Positions 8,047-16,200 of a stretch of DNA of 43,278 nt are shown here, piece after piece (the stretch's first letter is position 1; each line of letters opens with the position of its first letter). A program made the position numbers and the translations under genes. The notes beneath the pieces are model-generated. The model did not search any database. It was not told the origin of the DNA and worked only from the letters and a program-made list of their open reading frames with translations. Source of the DNA: Prosthecobacter sp. (lineage in GTDB: Bacteria > Verrucomicrobiota > Verrucomicrobiia > Verrucomicrobiales > Verrucomicrobiaceae); assembly GCF_014879935.1 (NCBI RefSeq), contig NZ_JACSRD010000193.1, forward strand, positions 1 through 43,278, in the 5' to 3' direction.

Positions 8047-9306
8047 TCAACGCTCCGGAGCCCCTTCGCAATCCACGACGAGCATGCAGGAGGCCTCGGA
8101 TTTGATGTCCAGATGCCGCACCAGCAGCCGGGACACATAGACCTTCCCCCACTCCGATTCACGGTCCAAAAAACGGCCCAGTGGTGTGTCGCGTTCGACG
8201 CAGGCGACGAAATGCGGATCACTCGTGGCGGAGGTCTGCGCGTCGAAGGTGAGGTATTTGGCCCTCATGTCCGCAGGAATGTCCAGCCCGTGACTGGGCC
8301 GCATCGCCACATGAAACCAGGCCGCCACATCTCCGCCCTGCTTCAAAAAAGCGCCCAACATGCCGTGGTGCGTCTCGATCAGCAGCGGCCAGTGGATGCG
8401 CCGCTTCCCATCAACGCCCATCACCAGACGGACGAGGGCGCCATTCGGGCAGCGGGATGTCGCCAGCTTGAACAGCGGCGCCGGTTCGCCTCCGGGCAGG
8501 GTCAGCGGAATGCCCGGAATGCGCGCGAGCATCCGCAGCTCGATCTTGGCCTGCGCTGCGGGACCGAGGGTCGCCTCGATTTCCGCCGCGTGTTTGGCCG
8601 CGTCATGAATGCAGGCCGCACGACGTTCCGGCGTGTCAGCGGCGAAAAGCTCGGTGACCAGCGCTTTCGCATCCGCGGCAATGGCGTCCATGTCCGGTGG
8701 CGGAAATTTCGGGGCGGCATCTGCGGCTTTCGGGAGCGGAGGAGCGGCCCGGATTTCCACCACGGACGGCTGTGGCACGGCCGCCGTGGTCTGACGCGCC
8801 AGAACCGCCCCAGGTGCGTTCGCATGGTCCCACCACACCCACACCGCGGCTCCGCAGACAACGCAAAACGCCAGCATGATGAACGCGTGACGCCAGCCTG
8901 AACCTCCTGAAGGCTGCGGAATGGTGAAATCGCCCGGTGGCGGCGGTTCTCCCACCGGCATGAGCGCCTGGGAAGGCTGCAAAGTCGCCCGTGCGACCGA
9001 TGGCGGCGGCATGGCGGCAGCCACCTGGGGCACACCCGGCCATACGGTCGGCTGCGCAGGCTGCATCGCCATCGGCGGCGGAACTGCCTGGCCGGGAACC
9101 GGGAAATCCGCAGCCTGCTGCGATTGCGCCACACGCCGCCGCACCGGCATCAGGCCCGCTGTTTGTCCATGCGTGCCAAACTGGGAGCGCGGACCGCTGT
9201 GCGCACAATGCGGGCACTGCGCCACACCCTCCATCGCATGCTGCATGGAGAGAAACGCCTGCCCGCAGGCCGGACAGATCAGGCTGGCGGTCATGCCGTG
9301 GCTCAT
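8047..9306 (-). CDS. Zinc-ribbon, single-pass membrane protein of unknown function
   Basis: Not assigned to a named family. The 419-residue product begins with a zinc-ribbon pattern CPAC (11-14) and CPHC (31-34). A Pro/Gln/Ala-rich linker then runs to about residue 135. One membrane helix (about 138-160, AFIMLAFCVVCGAAVWVWW) is followed by a probably periplasmic domain of about 255 residues. This layout (MJ0042-like ribbon, disordered linker, helix, outer domain) is common in verrucomicrobial and planctomycetal proteins of unknown role. It is transcribed towards tatC and divergently from uppS. Metal binding by the ribbon is inferred from the four cysteines. Confidence 0.75.
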   Translation of the reverse strand: MSHGMTASLICPACGQAFLSMQHAMEGVAQCPHCAHSGPRSQFGTHGQTAGLMPVRRRVAQSQQAADFPVPGQAVPPPMAMQPAQPTVWPGVPQVAAAMPPPSVARATLQPSQALMPVGEPPPPGDFTIPQPSGGSGWRHAFIMLAFCVVCGAAVWVWWDHANAPGAVLARQTTAAVPQPSVVEIRAAPPLPKAADAAPKFPPPDMDAIAADAKALVTELFAADTPERRAACIHDAAKHAAEIEATLGPAAQAKIELRMLARIPGIPLTLPGGEPAPLFKLATSRCPNGALVRLVMGVDGKRRIHWPLLIETHHGMLGAFLKQGGDVAAWFHVAMRPSHGLDIPADMRAKYLTFDAQTSATSDPHFVACVERDTPLGRFLDRESEWGKVYVSRLLVRHLDIKSEASCMLVVDCEGAPER

Positions 9307-9432
9307 CTGGCGGAAACCTAACGCCGGAGCGGAGCTTCACGCGAGAGGATTGTTGCCCGCATCGCCAGTGGTGACAGCACCGCGAAGATTTCTGGCGCGG
9401 ATCGCGTGGCTCGCGTAGATTCCGCCTCCCGC

Positions 9433-10155
9433 ATGTCCCGACCCGATGATGACCTGAAGCCCGTCCCCCGCCATATCGCCATGATCATGGATGGGAACGG
9501 CCGTTGGGCCAAGGAACGCGGCCTGCCCCGGACCGAGGGGCACCGTGCGGGCGCAGAAACCGTCCGCCGGGTCGTCGAAGGCTGCGGTGAGATCGGCGTG
9601 GAGTTCCTCACGCTGTACGCTTTTTCCTCCGAGAACTGGAAACGGCCGAAACGGGAGGTCGAGGCGCTCATGAAGCTGCTGGAGATCTTTCTGCGCGGCG
9701 AACTGGAGCTGATGATGCGGCAAAATGTCCGCCTGCAGGCCATCGGCCGCCTGCACGACCTTCCCCAGTCCTGCCAGGAGGAGCTGCATCGCTGCATCGA
9801 GACGACCGCCCAGAATTCCGGCCTCACGCTCGTCCTCGCCCTCAGCTACGGCGGGCGGGAGGAGATCGTGGATGGCGTGAAAAGCCTGCTGCAAAGCGTG
9901 AAGAGCGGCCACCTCGACGAGGCGATGATTGATGGCGAGGTCTTCAGCAAGCATCTCTACACGCGCTATTATCCAGACCCGGACCTGATGATCCGCACCA
10001 GCGGGGAGATGCGCCTCTCGAACTTCCTCCTTTGGCAGCTTAGCTACACCGAATTCTACGTTACCGAAAAATACTGGCCGGATTTCTCCAAAGAGGATCT
10101 CAAGACAGCGATCCGCGCCTTCCACCAGCGCCACCGCCGTTTTGGAGCTGTTTGA
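9433..10155 (+). CDS. uppS: Undecaprenyl diphosphate synthase (cis-prenyltransferase)
   Basis: This 240-residue enzyme makes the C55 lipid carrier for peptidoglycan and other envelope polymers from farnesyl and isopentenyl diphosphates. The start is put at ATG 9433; a GTG at 9406 would add nine residues unlike the family. Motifs seen: IAMIMDGNGRWAK with the catalytic Asp (D20), GHRAG, TLYAFSSENWKRP, and RTSGEMRLSNFLLWQ (from R188), followed by the SYTEFYV strand. All key residues are present. It is divergent from the zinc-ribbon gene and 63 bases upstream of the sigma-54-type regulator. Confidence 0.96.
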   Translation: MSRPDDDLKPVPRHIAMIMDGNGRWAKERGLPRTEGHRAGAETVRRVVEGCGEIGVEFLTLYAFSSENWKRPKREVEALMKLLEIFLRGELELMMRQNVRLQAIGRLHDLPQSCQEELHRCIETTAQNSGLTLVLALSYGGREEIVDGVKSLLQSVKSGHLDEAMIDGEVFSKHLYTRYYPDPDLMIRTSGEMRLSNFLLWQLSYTEFYVTEKYWPDFSKEDLKTAIRAFHQRHRRFGAV

Positions 10156-10218
10156 CGAAAGTTTTGACGTCCCGGAAAATTGCTGCGATAAGCCCCCCTC
10201 ATTAACCCAACGCCCAAG

Positions 10219-11649
10219 ATGCCAGAAGTTCCGGACAGCCACCTCGTCATCGTGGATCCAGATGCCGATTTTCTAGCATGGGCCGCAGCACATCTGAAAG
10301 CGCCTGGCGTCACGATCAACACCTTCGAACGCGCGGAGGAAGCCCTCGCGGCCTATCAGAAGAAGCGTGCCGATCTCGTCCTGACCGAGGTGCGCCTCAA
10401 TGGCACGACGGGCATCGAGCTGCTCAAACGCCTCCGCCAGACCGATCCGCAGGCCATGGTGATCCTTTTCAGCGGCACCGCCACCACCAGCCACGTCATC
10501 GAAGCCATGCGCCTCGGTGCCTATGACGTGCTGGGCAAGGAACGCCTGCCTTACGAGCTGCGCAGCGTCGTCGAAAGCGCCCTCTCCGCCATCGATGCCC
10601 GCCGCATCACCCGTTCCCAGACCGCCGAGGTGCCCACGGAGACCATCCAGGAGACCATCATCGGCCGTTCCGCTGCCATGCAGGACGTTTTCAAGCTCAT
10701 CGGCCGTGTCTCACGCTCCGACGCCCCGGTCATGATCACGGGCGAAAGCGGCTGCGGCAAGGAACTCGTCGCCGGAGCCATCCACAAATTCAGCCCGCGT
10801 GCGCAGAAGGAATTCGTGGCCATCAACATCACGGCGATCCCCGACAACCTGCTCGAAAGCGAGATCTTCGGCCACGAAAAGGGCTCCTTCACCGGTGCCG
10901 TGAACCAGCGCGTCGGTCGCTTCGAGCAGTGCGATGGCGGCACCCTTTTCCTCGATGAAATCGGTGACATGCCGCTGGCCGTGCAGAGCAAGCTGCTCCG
11001 CGTTCTTCAGGAAGGCCAGTACAGCCGCGTGGGCAGCAACCAGACACTGAAAACCGATGTCCGGGTGCTCGCCGCCACCAACAAGAACCTCGAAGACGAG
11101 GTCGCGAAGGGCAATTTCCGCGAGGATCTGTTCTACCGCCTCAACGTGGTCCGCATCCACATCCCGCCGCTGCGTGAACGCCGCGAAGACGTGCGGCTGC
11201 TGGCCGAGTTCTTCCTTCACCGCCTCTCCACCCGCCGCCGCGGCCCGCAGATGCGCTTCACCGATGACGCGCTCGACATCCTGGAAGCCTACGACTGGCC
11301 CGGAAACGTGCGCGAGCTGGAAAACACCATCCAGCGCGCCTGCGCCCTGTGCAATTCGGACGTCCTGCTGCCCTCCGACATCCCGCTCGGCAGCAAAGGC
11401 TCGCGTTATCATTCGTCCACCACCACCGTCACCCGCATGCGCGATGCCCTCACCATGCTGGTCAACATGGCGGAGAAGTCGCCGGACATCGAATTGCTGC
11501 CGTGGATCGAGCGCGAGCTCTCCCGCATGGCCTACCGTCACTTTGACGAGGACGCCGACCGCACCGCCAAATTCCTCGGCGTGAACAACGCCGCGCTGCA
11601 GGGCCATTTGAACACCCCCGCCGTCAAAAAGGCAAAGAAAGTCAGTTGA
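10219..11649 (+). CDS. Sigma-54-dependent NtrC-family regulator with atypical receiver
   Basis: This 476-residue regulator has three parts. The receiver (about 7-125) keeps the acidic pocket (D13, D15) and the conserved Lys in LGKERLP. The phospho-acceptor position in DLVLTEVRLNG is Glu57 instead of Asp. The AAA+ domain (about 150-385) has Walker A GESGCGKE (K181), Walker B TLFLDEIGD (D246/E247) and a GSFTGA loop (222-227), a mild variant of GAFTGA that contacts sigma-54. The C-terminus carries a Fis-like helix-turn-helix (TAKFLGVNNAALQGHL). Glu at the acceptor site can mimic phosphorylation, so the protein may be active without a kinase; none is encoded nearby. Its target promoters are unknown. 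Confidence 0.92.
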   Translation: MPEVPDSHLVIVDPDADFLAWAAAHLKAPGVTINTFERAEEALAAYQKKRADLVLTEVRLNGTTGIELLKRLRQTDPQAMVILFSGTATTSHVIEAMRLGAYDVLGKERLPYELRSVVESALSAIDARRITRSQTAEVPTETIQETIIGRSAAMQDVFKLIGRVSRSDAPVMITGESGCGKELVAGAIHKFSPRAQKEFVAINITAIPDNLLESEIFGHEKGSFTGAVNQRVGRFEQCDGGTLFLDEIGDMPLAVQSKLLRVLQEGQYSRVGSNQTLKTDVRVLAATNKNLEDEVAKGNFREDLFYRLNVVRIHIPPLRERREDVRLLAEFFLHRLSTRRRGPQMRFTDDALDILEAYDWPGNVRELENTIQRACALCNSDVLLPSDIPLGSKGSRYHSSTTTVTRMRDALTMLVNMAEKSPDIELLPWIERELSRMAYRHFDEDADRTAKFLGVNNAALQGHLNTPAVKKAKKVS

Positions 11650-11821
11650 CCCGCCATTCTCGGACCGACAGGCAGAGACCCGAGCCAGCAGCCCTTTTTT
11701 CTGTCCCCTTTGTCTCTGACAGTCTCTGCGTCTGGTGATGACGAGTGTGAGGGAAGTTCCGGCCAAGCCCCTCCGCAAGGCGCTGGACAGTCCGGGAGCC
11801 GCGCTGTAAATCAGCCGCCCT

Positions 11822-12526
11822 ATGTTCAAACTCACAACCCTTTCCGCGCTCGCGGGACTGATGTTGTCCGCCGCCACCTTCGCCGCGGACGAAAAAGACG
11901 GCTGGATCTCCCTGTTCAATGGCAAGGACCTCTCCGGCTGGAAATCCAACGAGGAAGTGCCCGGAGTCTTCACCGTCGAAAACGGCGAGCTGAAAGTCAG
12001 CGGCGGCCGCGCCCACCTTTTCTATGTCGGCCCGAACGGCGAAGCCAAATTCCAGAGCTTCGAGCTCAAGATGAAGGTGAAGACCACTCCCGGCTCGAAC
12101 AGCGGCGTGTACATTCACACCAAGTATCAGGACAAAGGCTGGCCGGACGCCGGTTACGAATGCCAGGTCAACAGCACCCACACCGACCCGAAAAAAACCG
12201 GCAGCCTTTACGGCGTGATCAACATCCTGGCCCTCCTCGAAGGCCAGAAGGAGCCTGAAGGCGGCAAGCACATCAAAGTGCCGCTCGCCCCCAGCAAGGA
12301 CGACGAATGGTTCGACTACGACATCAAGGTCGAGGGCAAGCACATCACGCTCAAGGTCAATGGCGAAGTCACCGTCGATTTCATCGAACCAGACGGTTGG
12401 GATCCGGCCAAGGAGCTCAAGAACATGCCCGGCCGCAAGCTCAGCGAAGGCACCATCGCCATCCAGGGCCACGACCCGAAGAGTGTCGTCTATTACAAGG
12501 ACCTCTTCATCAAGCCGATGCCGTGA
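11822..12526 (+). CDS. DUF1080 protein (3-keto-disaccharide hydrolase-like)
   Basis: This 234-residue secreted protein has a signal peptide (about 1-21, ending ATFA) and one DUF1080 domain with the typical start DGWISLFNGKDLSGWK and the concanavalin-like strands VENGELKVSGG and FELKMKVKTTPGSNSGVYIH. Members hydrolyse 3-keto-glycosides or bind sugars, and are abundant in Verrucomicrobia and Planctomycetes. The protein is about the expected size for a single-domain member. It stands alone, with a strong terminator 30 bases after its stop. The exact substrate cannot be read from the sequence. Confidence 0.92.
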   Translation: MFKLTTLSALAGLMLSAATFAADEKDGWISLFNGKDLSGWKSNEEVPGVFTVENGELKVSGGRAHLFYVGPNGEAKFQSFELKMKVKTTPGSNSGVYIHTKYQDKGWPDAGYECQVNSTHTDPKKTGSLYGVINILALLEGQKEPEGGKHIKVPLAPSKDDEWFDYDIKVEGKHITLKVNGEVTVDFIEPDGWDPAKELKNMPGRKLSEGTIAIQGHDPKSVVYYKDLFIKPMP

Positions 12527-12555
12527 TTTAGCGTATCACGACCTTTGGAACTTCA

Positions 12556-12586
12556 GCGGACGCCCAGATCGGGCGTCCGCTTTTTT
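12556..12586 (+). terminator. Intrinsic terminator after the DUF1080 gene
   Basis: A perfect 10-bp stem, GCGGACGCCC / GGGCGTCCGC, with loop AGATC is followed directly by six T residues (12581-12586). It lies 30 bases after the stop of the DUF1080 gene and is a textbook Rho-independent terminator on the plus strand. Confidence 0.92.
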
Positions 12587-12592
12587 GTCCCT

Positions 12593-12706
12593 TCATGGCT
12601 GGGTGTAGCCTTGATGCCGCCGCCTGAACTCCTTCGGCGTCATGCCGGTGCGTTTGCGGAATTGCTGGGTGAAGGCGCTTTGATCGCAGAAGGCCGAGCT
12701 CGCCAT
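12593..12706 (-). pseudogene. 3' fragment of an AraC-type regulator gene
   Basis: The minus strand encodes only the last ~36 residues of an AraC-type DNA-binding domain, AFCDQSAFTQQFRKRTGM and onward to FRRRHQG, then YTQP and a stop at 12593. About 69 bases here match the end of the complete AraC gene at 29.3 kb with only two differences. The rest of the gene is missing. Upstream of about 12695 the sequence is unrelated and belongs to another remnant in a different frame. This is a decayed or recombined paralogue. Confidence 0.8.
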
Positions 12707-13244
12707 GGCGGAGTTGATCATCAGGCGCGGTGATGAGGGCTGAGAAGGTGGATGCGAGCTGGAGGTCGCCAGAAGCCTTCACGAAGTGCGGGATGACCTC
12801 ATCGAGCCCGCCGGTGAAGGCGGGGCCAGCGGCGTCTTCGGTGAGCTGTGCCTCGACGCGGAGCACGAGGCTGGAGAGGGGCACCATGCTCTCGGCGAGC
12901 GCGGCGATGAAGTCGGGTGATGGCTTGCCCCAGTTTAATGGCTCCGGGATGACGATGACGGCGTTTTCCGCGTCGCGCAGGCCTTTGAGGATCATCTGCC
13001 AGTCGATGGGTTGCGCAGGCCAGCCGGCGTATTCGTCACGCTCGGCGGGATCAAGGCGGACGAGCAAAACCTCGTCCTTCTTTGCGGACGGATCAGGCGT
13101 GGTGAGCTTTTCACGCGAGTTCGCCACGAGGAAGTCGAGGAACAACTCGTCCACCTTCTGAACGCGGCCGGCGCTTTGCTCACGATCCAGTCACCACGCG
13201 AGCGGGGCGAGGGCGATGAGCCAGATGAGGATACGGAGAAGCAT
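12707..13244 (-). pseudogene. Broken gene for a membrane-anchored protein (possibly CHASE2-like)
   Basis: Starting at ATG 13244 the minus strand encodes a hydrophobic start, MLLRILIWLIALAPLAW, then an in-frame TGA. The same frame stays open afterwards (LDREQSAGRVQKVDELFLDF) and runs through VLLVRLDPAERDEYAGWP into the AraC remnant. The signal-anchor plus VRLDP strand vaguely resembles extracellular CHASE2-like sensor domains, but this is weak. The gene seems to be interrupted by a nonsense codon and cut at its 3' side. A GTG at 13154 could start a shorter protein, but its end would be a meaningless read-through of the AraC remnant. It lies 34 bases downstream of the giant gene. Confidence 0.55.
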
Positions 13245-13278
13245 GCGCCGGGTTTAGCGGCGGCGGCGCTGCGCAAGA

Positions 13279-16200
13279 TCAGTTGTCGGTCACGCGGAGG
13301 CGGATGAAACCAGGCGTGGTGGAGTCTTCCATCGAGGGATGCACACGGAAGGTCACGACCTCGGTGATGCCATCGCCGGTGGGCGCGGGCGGGCCGATCT
13401 GCTCCAGGCTGACGCCGGGAATATCCTCCCAACTGGCGAGGGTGGTAGAACGCTGGAGCTGGTAGGTGAGCGTGCCTGGAATCATGCGACGGCGGTAGCT
13501 GATGGTGAGGTAGTGCTCGCCGTCCGAGGGATTGGTGGCGCTGGTGGTGGCAGGGAGGAGGGAGTTCGTGGCGGTGGTGGGGCTGGCTCCGAGGGCATAT
13601 TCGAGGAGGTTCGAGATGCCGTCGCCGTCATAGTCGTCGGTGGGGCCGGTGTTGCCGCCGGTCATGCCGGATCCAGAGCTCCATTCACCGAAGGGTGCGT
13701 AACGGCTGACCGCGATGGTGTAGGCCTGCGTGGTGGTGCCATCACCTGCGGTGACGAGGAGATTCACGGTGGCGGTGGCTCCAGGGAAGGCGATCGGATC
13801 ACTGGCGGCACCCGATGCAACTGGCGTGCCATTGACCATGACGCTGGCCGTGGGATGCGAGGTGACCGGCGTGACCGTGAAGGAGGTGGCGGCATTCGGC
13901 ACGCCGGCAGTGATATTGAACGTGGTGCTGGCGAAGGCTGGATAGACCGCGCCGGGACTGACGGAAAGCCCCGAGAGCGTGGCATCCGTGCTGATGGTGC
14001 TAAAGGTGAGGCTGGCACCATTTGTATCACCGCCAGGATTGGTTCCGGTGAGGCGGAAATGGTAGGTGGTGCCGGGAAGGAGCCCGGTGAGCGTGACGCT
14101 GACGTTTTGCGCCGTGCTGCCATAGGCGGGGGCAAGGGTTACCGCGGTTGTGGTGCCGTAGGCATTGGTGACCCCATGCTGGAAGCTCGCGCTGGTCAGC
14201 GTGCCGTTGGGATTCACGATGCCGTTGAGCGTGGCGGTGGTGGTCCCGATGGCGGTGGCAGCGAGGGTGGTGACCACGGGCGCGGGGGCATTGAGGTAAC
14301 GGACCACCATCTGCGAGGACTGATGGTAGTCATCGCCAGGCTGCCAGGCATACAGGGTGATCACCCCAGGTCCTGTGACAGTGACGCGGCTGCCATTGAG
14401 CGTGGCCGGTCCATCGACGATGTAGCTGACAGGAAGTCCGCTGCTGGAGGTGGCTCCGAGGACGACGGCATCTCCCACAGGCGTATCCCCCGGACCCGGG
14501 AAATCGACCGTCTGCACCGGGGCGAGGCCGGGAAGCACGAGGCCAGGAGTGAAGGCATCCCGCCAGGCAAGGCCGATGCCGCCACGCGGGCCAAACCCAC
14601 AGCTCCAGAGAGAGCCATCCGATGAGGAAACGAGGGTGCTGTAGTTGCTGGCGAAAGCGCGGCCCCAGCCATCGGCCGTGCCGAGCTGGAAGGGCGTGTT
14701 GCGGCTGCTGGTGCCCCCGTCGCCGAGCTGGCCGTAGAAATTGTAGCCCCAGCTCCAGAGGGTGCGGTCCGCGCGGATGGCGACGGTGTGAAGCAGACCT
14801 GCGTTCACCTCCTGCCAGTAGGTGCCTGGGGCGAGTTGCACCGGAGCGGTCCGGTTGGTGAACGAGCCATCGCCGAGCTGGCCGGATGAGTTGCGGCCCC
14901 AGACCCAGAGCGTGCCATCAGTCCGGGTTGCGATGTTATGGTAGCCACCAGCGGAAACCTTGGCCCATGTGGTGGTGGTGCCAATTTGGACCGGGGTGAA
15001 CCGGCTGGTGGTGGTACCATCACCGAGCTGGCCGTAGAAATTGTATCCCCAGGCCCAAAGGGTGCCATCCTGCTTGCGGGCAAGGATGTGATAGGCCCCA
15101 CTGACGACATCAGCCCAGTCGGCGGCGGTACCGACCTGTGCAGGGAGGAGCTGATTCGCGGAACTGGCCACGCCATTGCCCATTTGGCCGTCGAAATTAT
15201 AACCCCAGGCCCACAAGGTGCCATCCGCACGCATTGCAATCGTATGGTAGCGCCCGGTGGAGACTTTCAGCCAGGTCGTCCCATTGCCCACCTGTACCGG
15301 CGCGTTTCGCTGGTCTGTGGTGCCATCGCCCAACTGGCCGTAAAAGTTGTAGCCCCAGGTCCATAGCGTGCCATCCGTTCGAACGGCGGCGGTGTGGAAT
15401 CCACCTGCGGCCATGCTGAGCCATTGGGTGCCAGGCTGGGGCTGGAAGGGAACCGGGCGCTGGGCTGAATCACTCAAACCATTTCCAAGCTGGCCGTTGC
15501 CATTGTTACCAAAGGTCCACAGGGTGCCGTCTGGTCGCATGATGACACCATGACCATCCCCGACCGCCGCATCGGCCACCGGGCCGAACTGCACCGCCAC
15601 CGGTTTGAGAAGATGCCCGCGGTAGCCGAGCTGGCCGCTCGAATTATCTCCCCAGCTCCAGAGCGTGCCATCAGCCTTCATAGCGACATTGGCGGACTGC
15701 CCGGGAGCGATGATCTGCCAGCCATCCGCGGCACCGACCTGCACGGGCACATTGCCTGCGATGGTTGTCTGATTGTAACCCTGGCCGAGCTGGCCGTTGA
15801 GATTACGTCCCCAAGCCCAGAGGGTGCCGCCGGTGCGCACGGCCAGCACATGATCGGCACCGGCACGCACCTGCTGCCAGTTCGTGGCGGAGCCCACTTG
15901 GACGGGGGAGGTGCGGTTGAGCAGCGTGCCGTCTCCGATCTGGCCGTAAGCGTTGCTTCCCCAGGCCCAAAGAGTGCCGTCAGCACGGATGGCGGCAGAG
16001 AAATAGTAGCCAGCGGTAAAGTTGGTGCAGTTGGCCATGGCCGTGATCTGCACCGGGGAGGTGGCATCGGTGGTGCTGCCATTGCCGATCTGGCCAGAGC
16101 CATTGTCTCCAAAGGCCCAGAAGGTGCCGTCCTGTCTGCGAGCGAGGCTATGGTAGGCACCAGCGGCGACGGCAGACCAAGTGTTCAAGGTCCCGACCTG

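Noticed and set aside
9406-9432. GTG 9406 as the uppS start
   Set aside because: It would add nine residues not found in the family, while ATG 9433 gives a normal N-terminus.
11650-11821. Repeated GTCTCTG units after the sigma-54-type regulator as a terminator
   Set aside because: The possible pairing with GGCAGAGAC upstream is imperfect with a very long loop; no defined hairpin plus T-run could be supported.
12528-13154. A 208-residue protein from GTG 13154
   Set aside because: Its last third is an out-of-frame reading of the AraC fragment, and its own upstream frame carries an in-frame stop after a membrane anchor, so it is better described as remnants.
13191-13193. Selenocysteine recoding of the in-frame TGA in the broken gene
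   Set aside because: The codon follows a membrane anchor, not a redox motif, no convincing SECIS hairpin is seen after it, and the 3' end is also destroyed.
13339-14625. Long plus-strand reading frame (over 400 codons) opposite the giant gene
   Set aside because: It is Gly/Arg/Asp-rich without domains and mirrors the repeat composition of the minus-strand gene; several similar frames occur opposite every repeat block.
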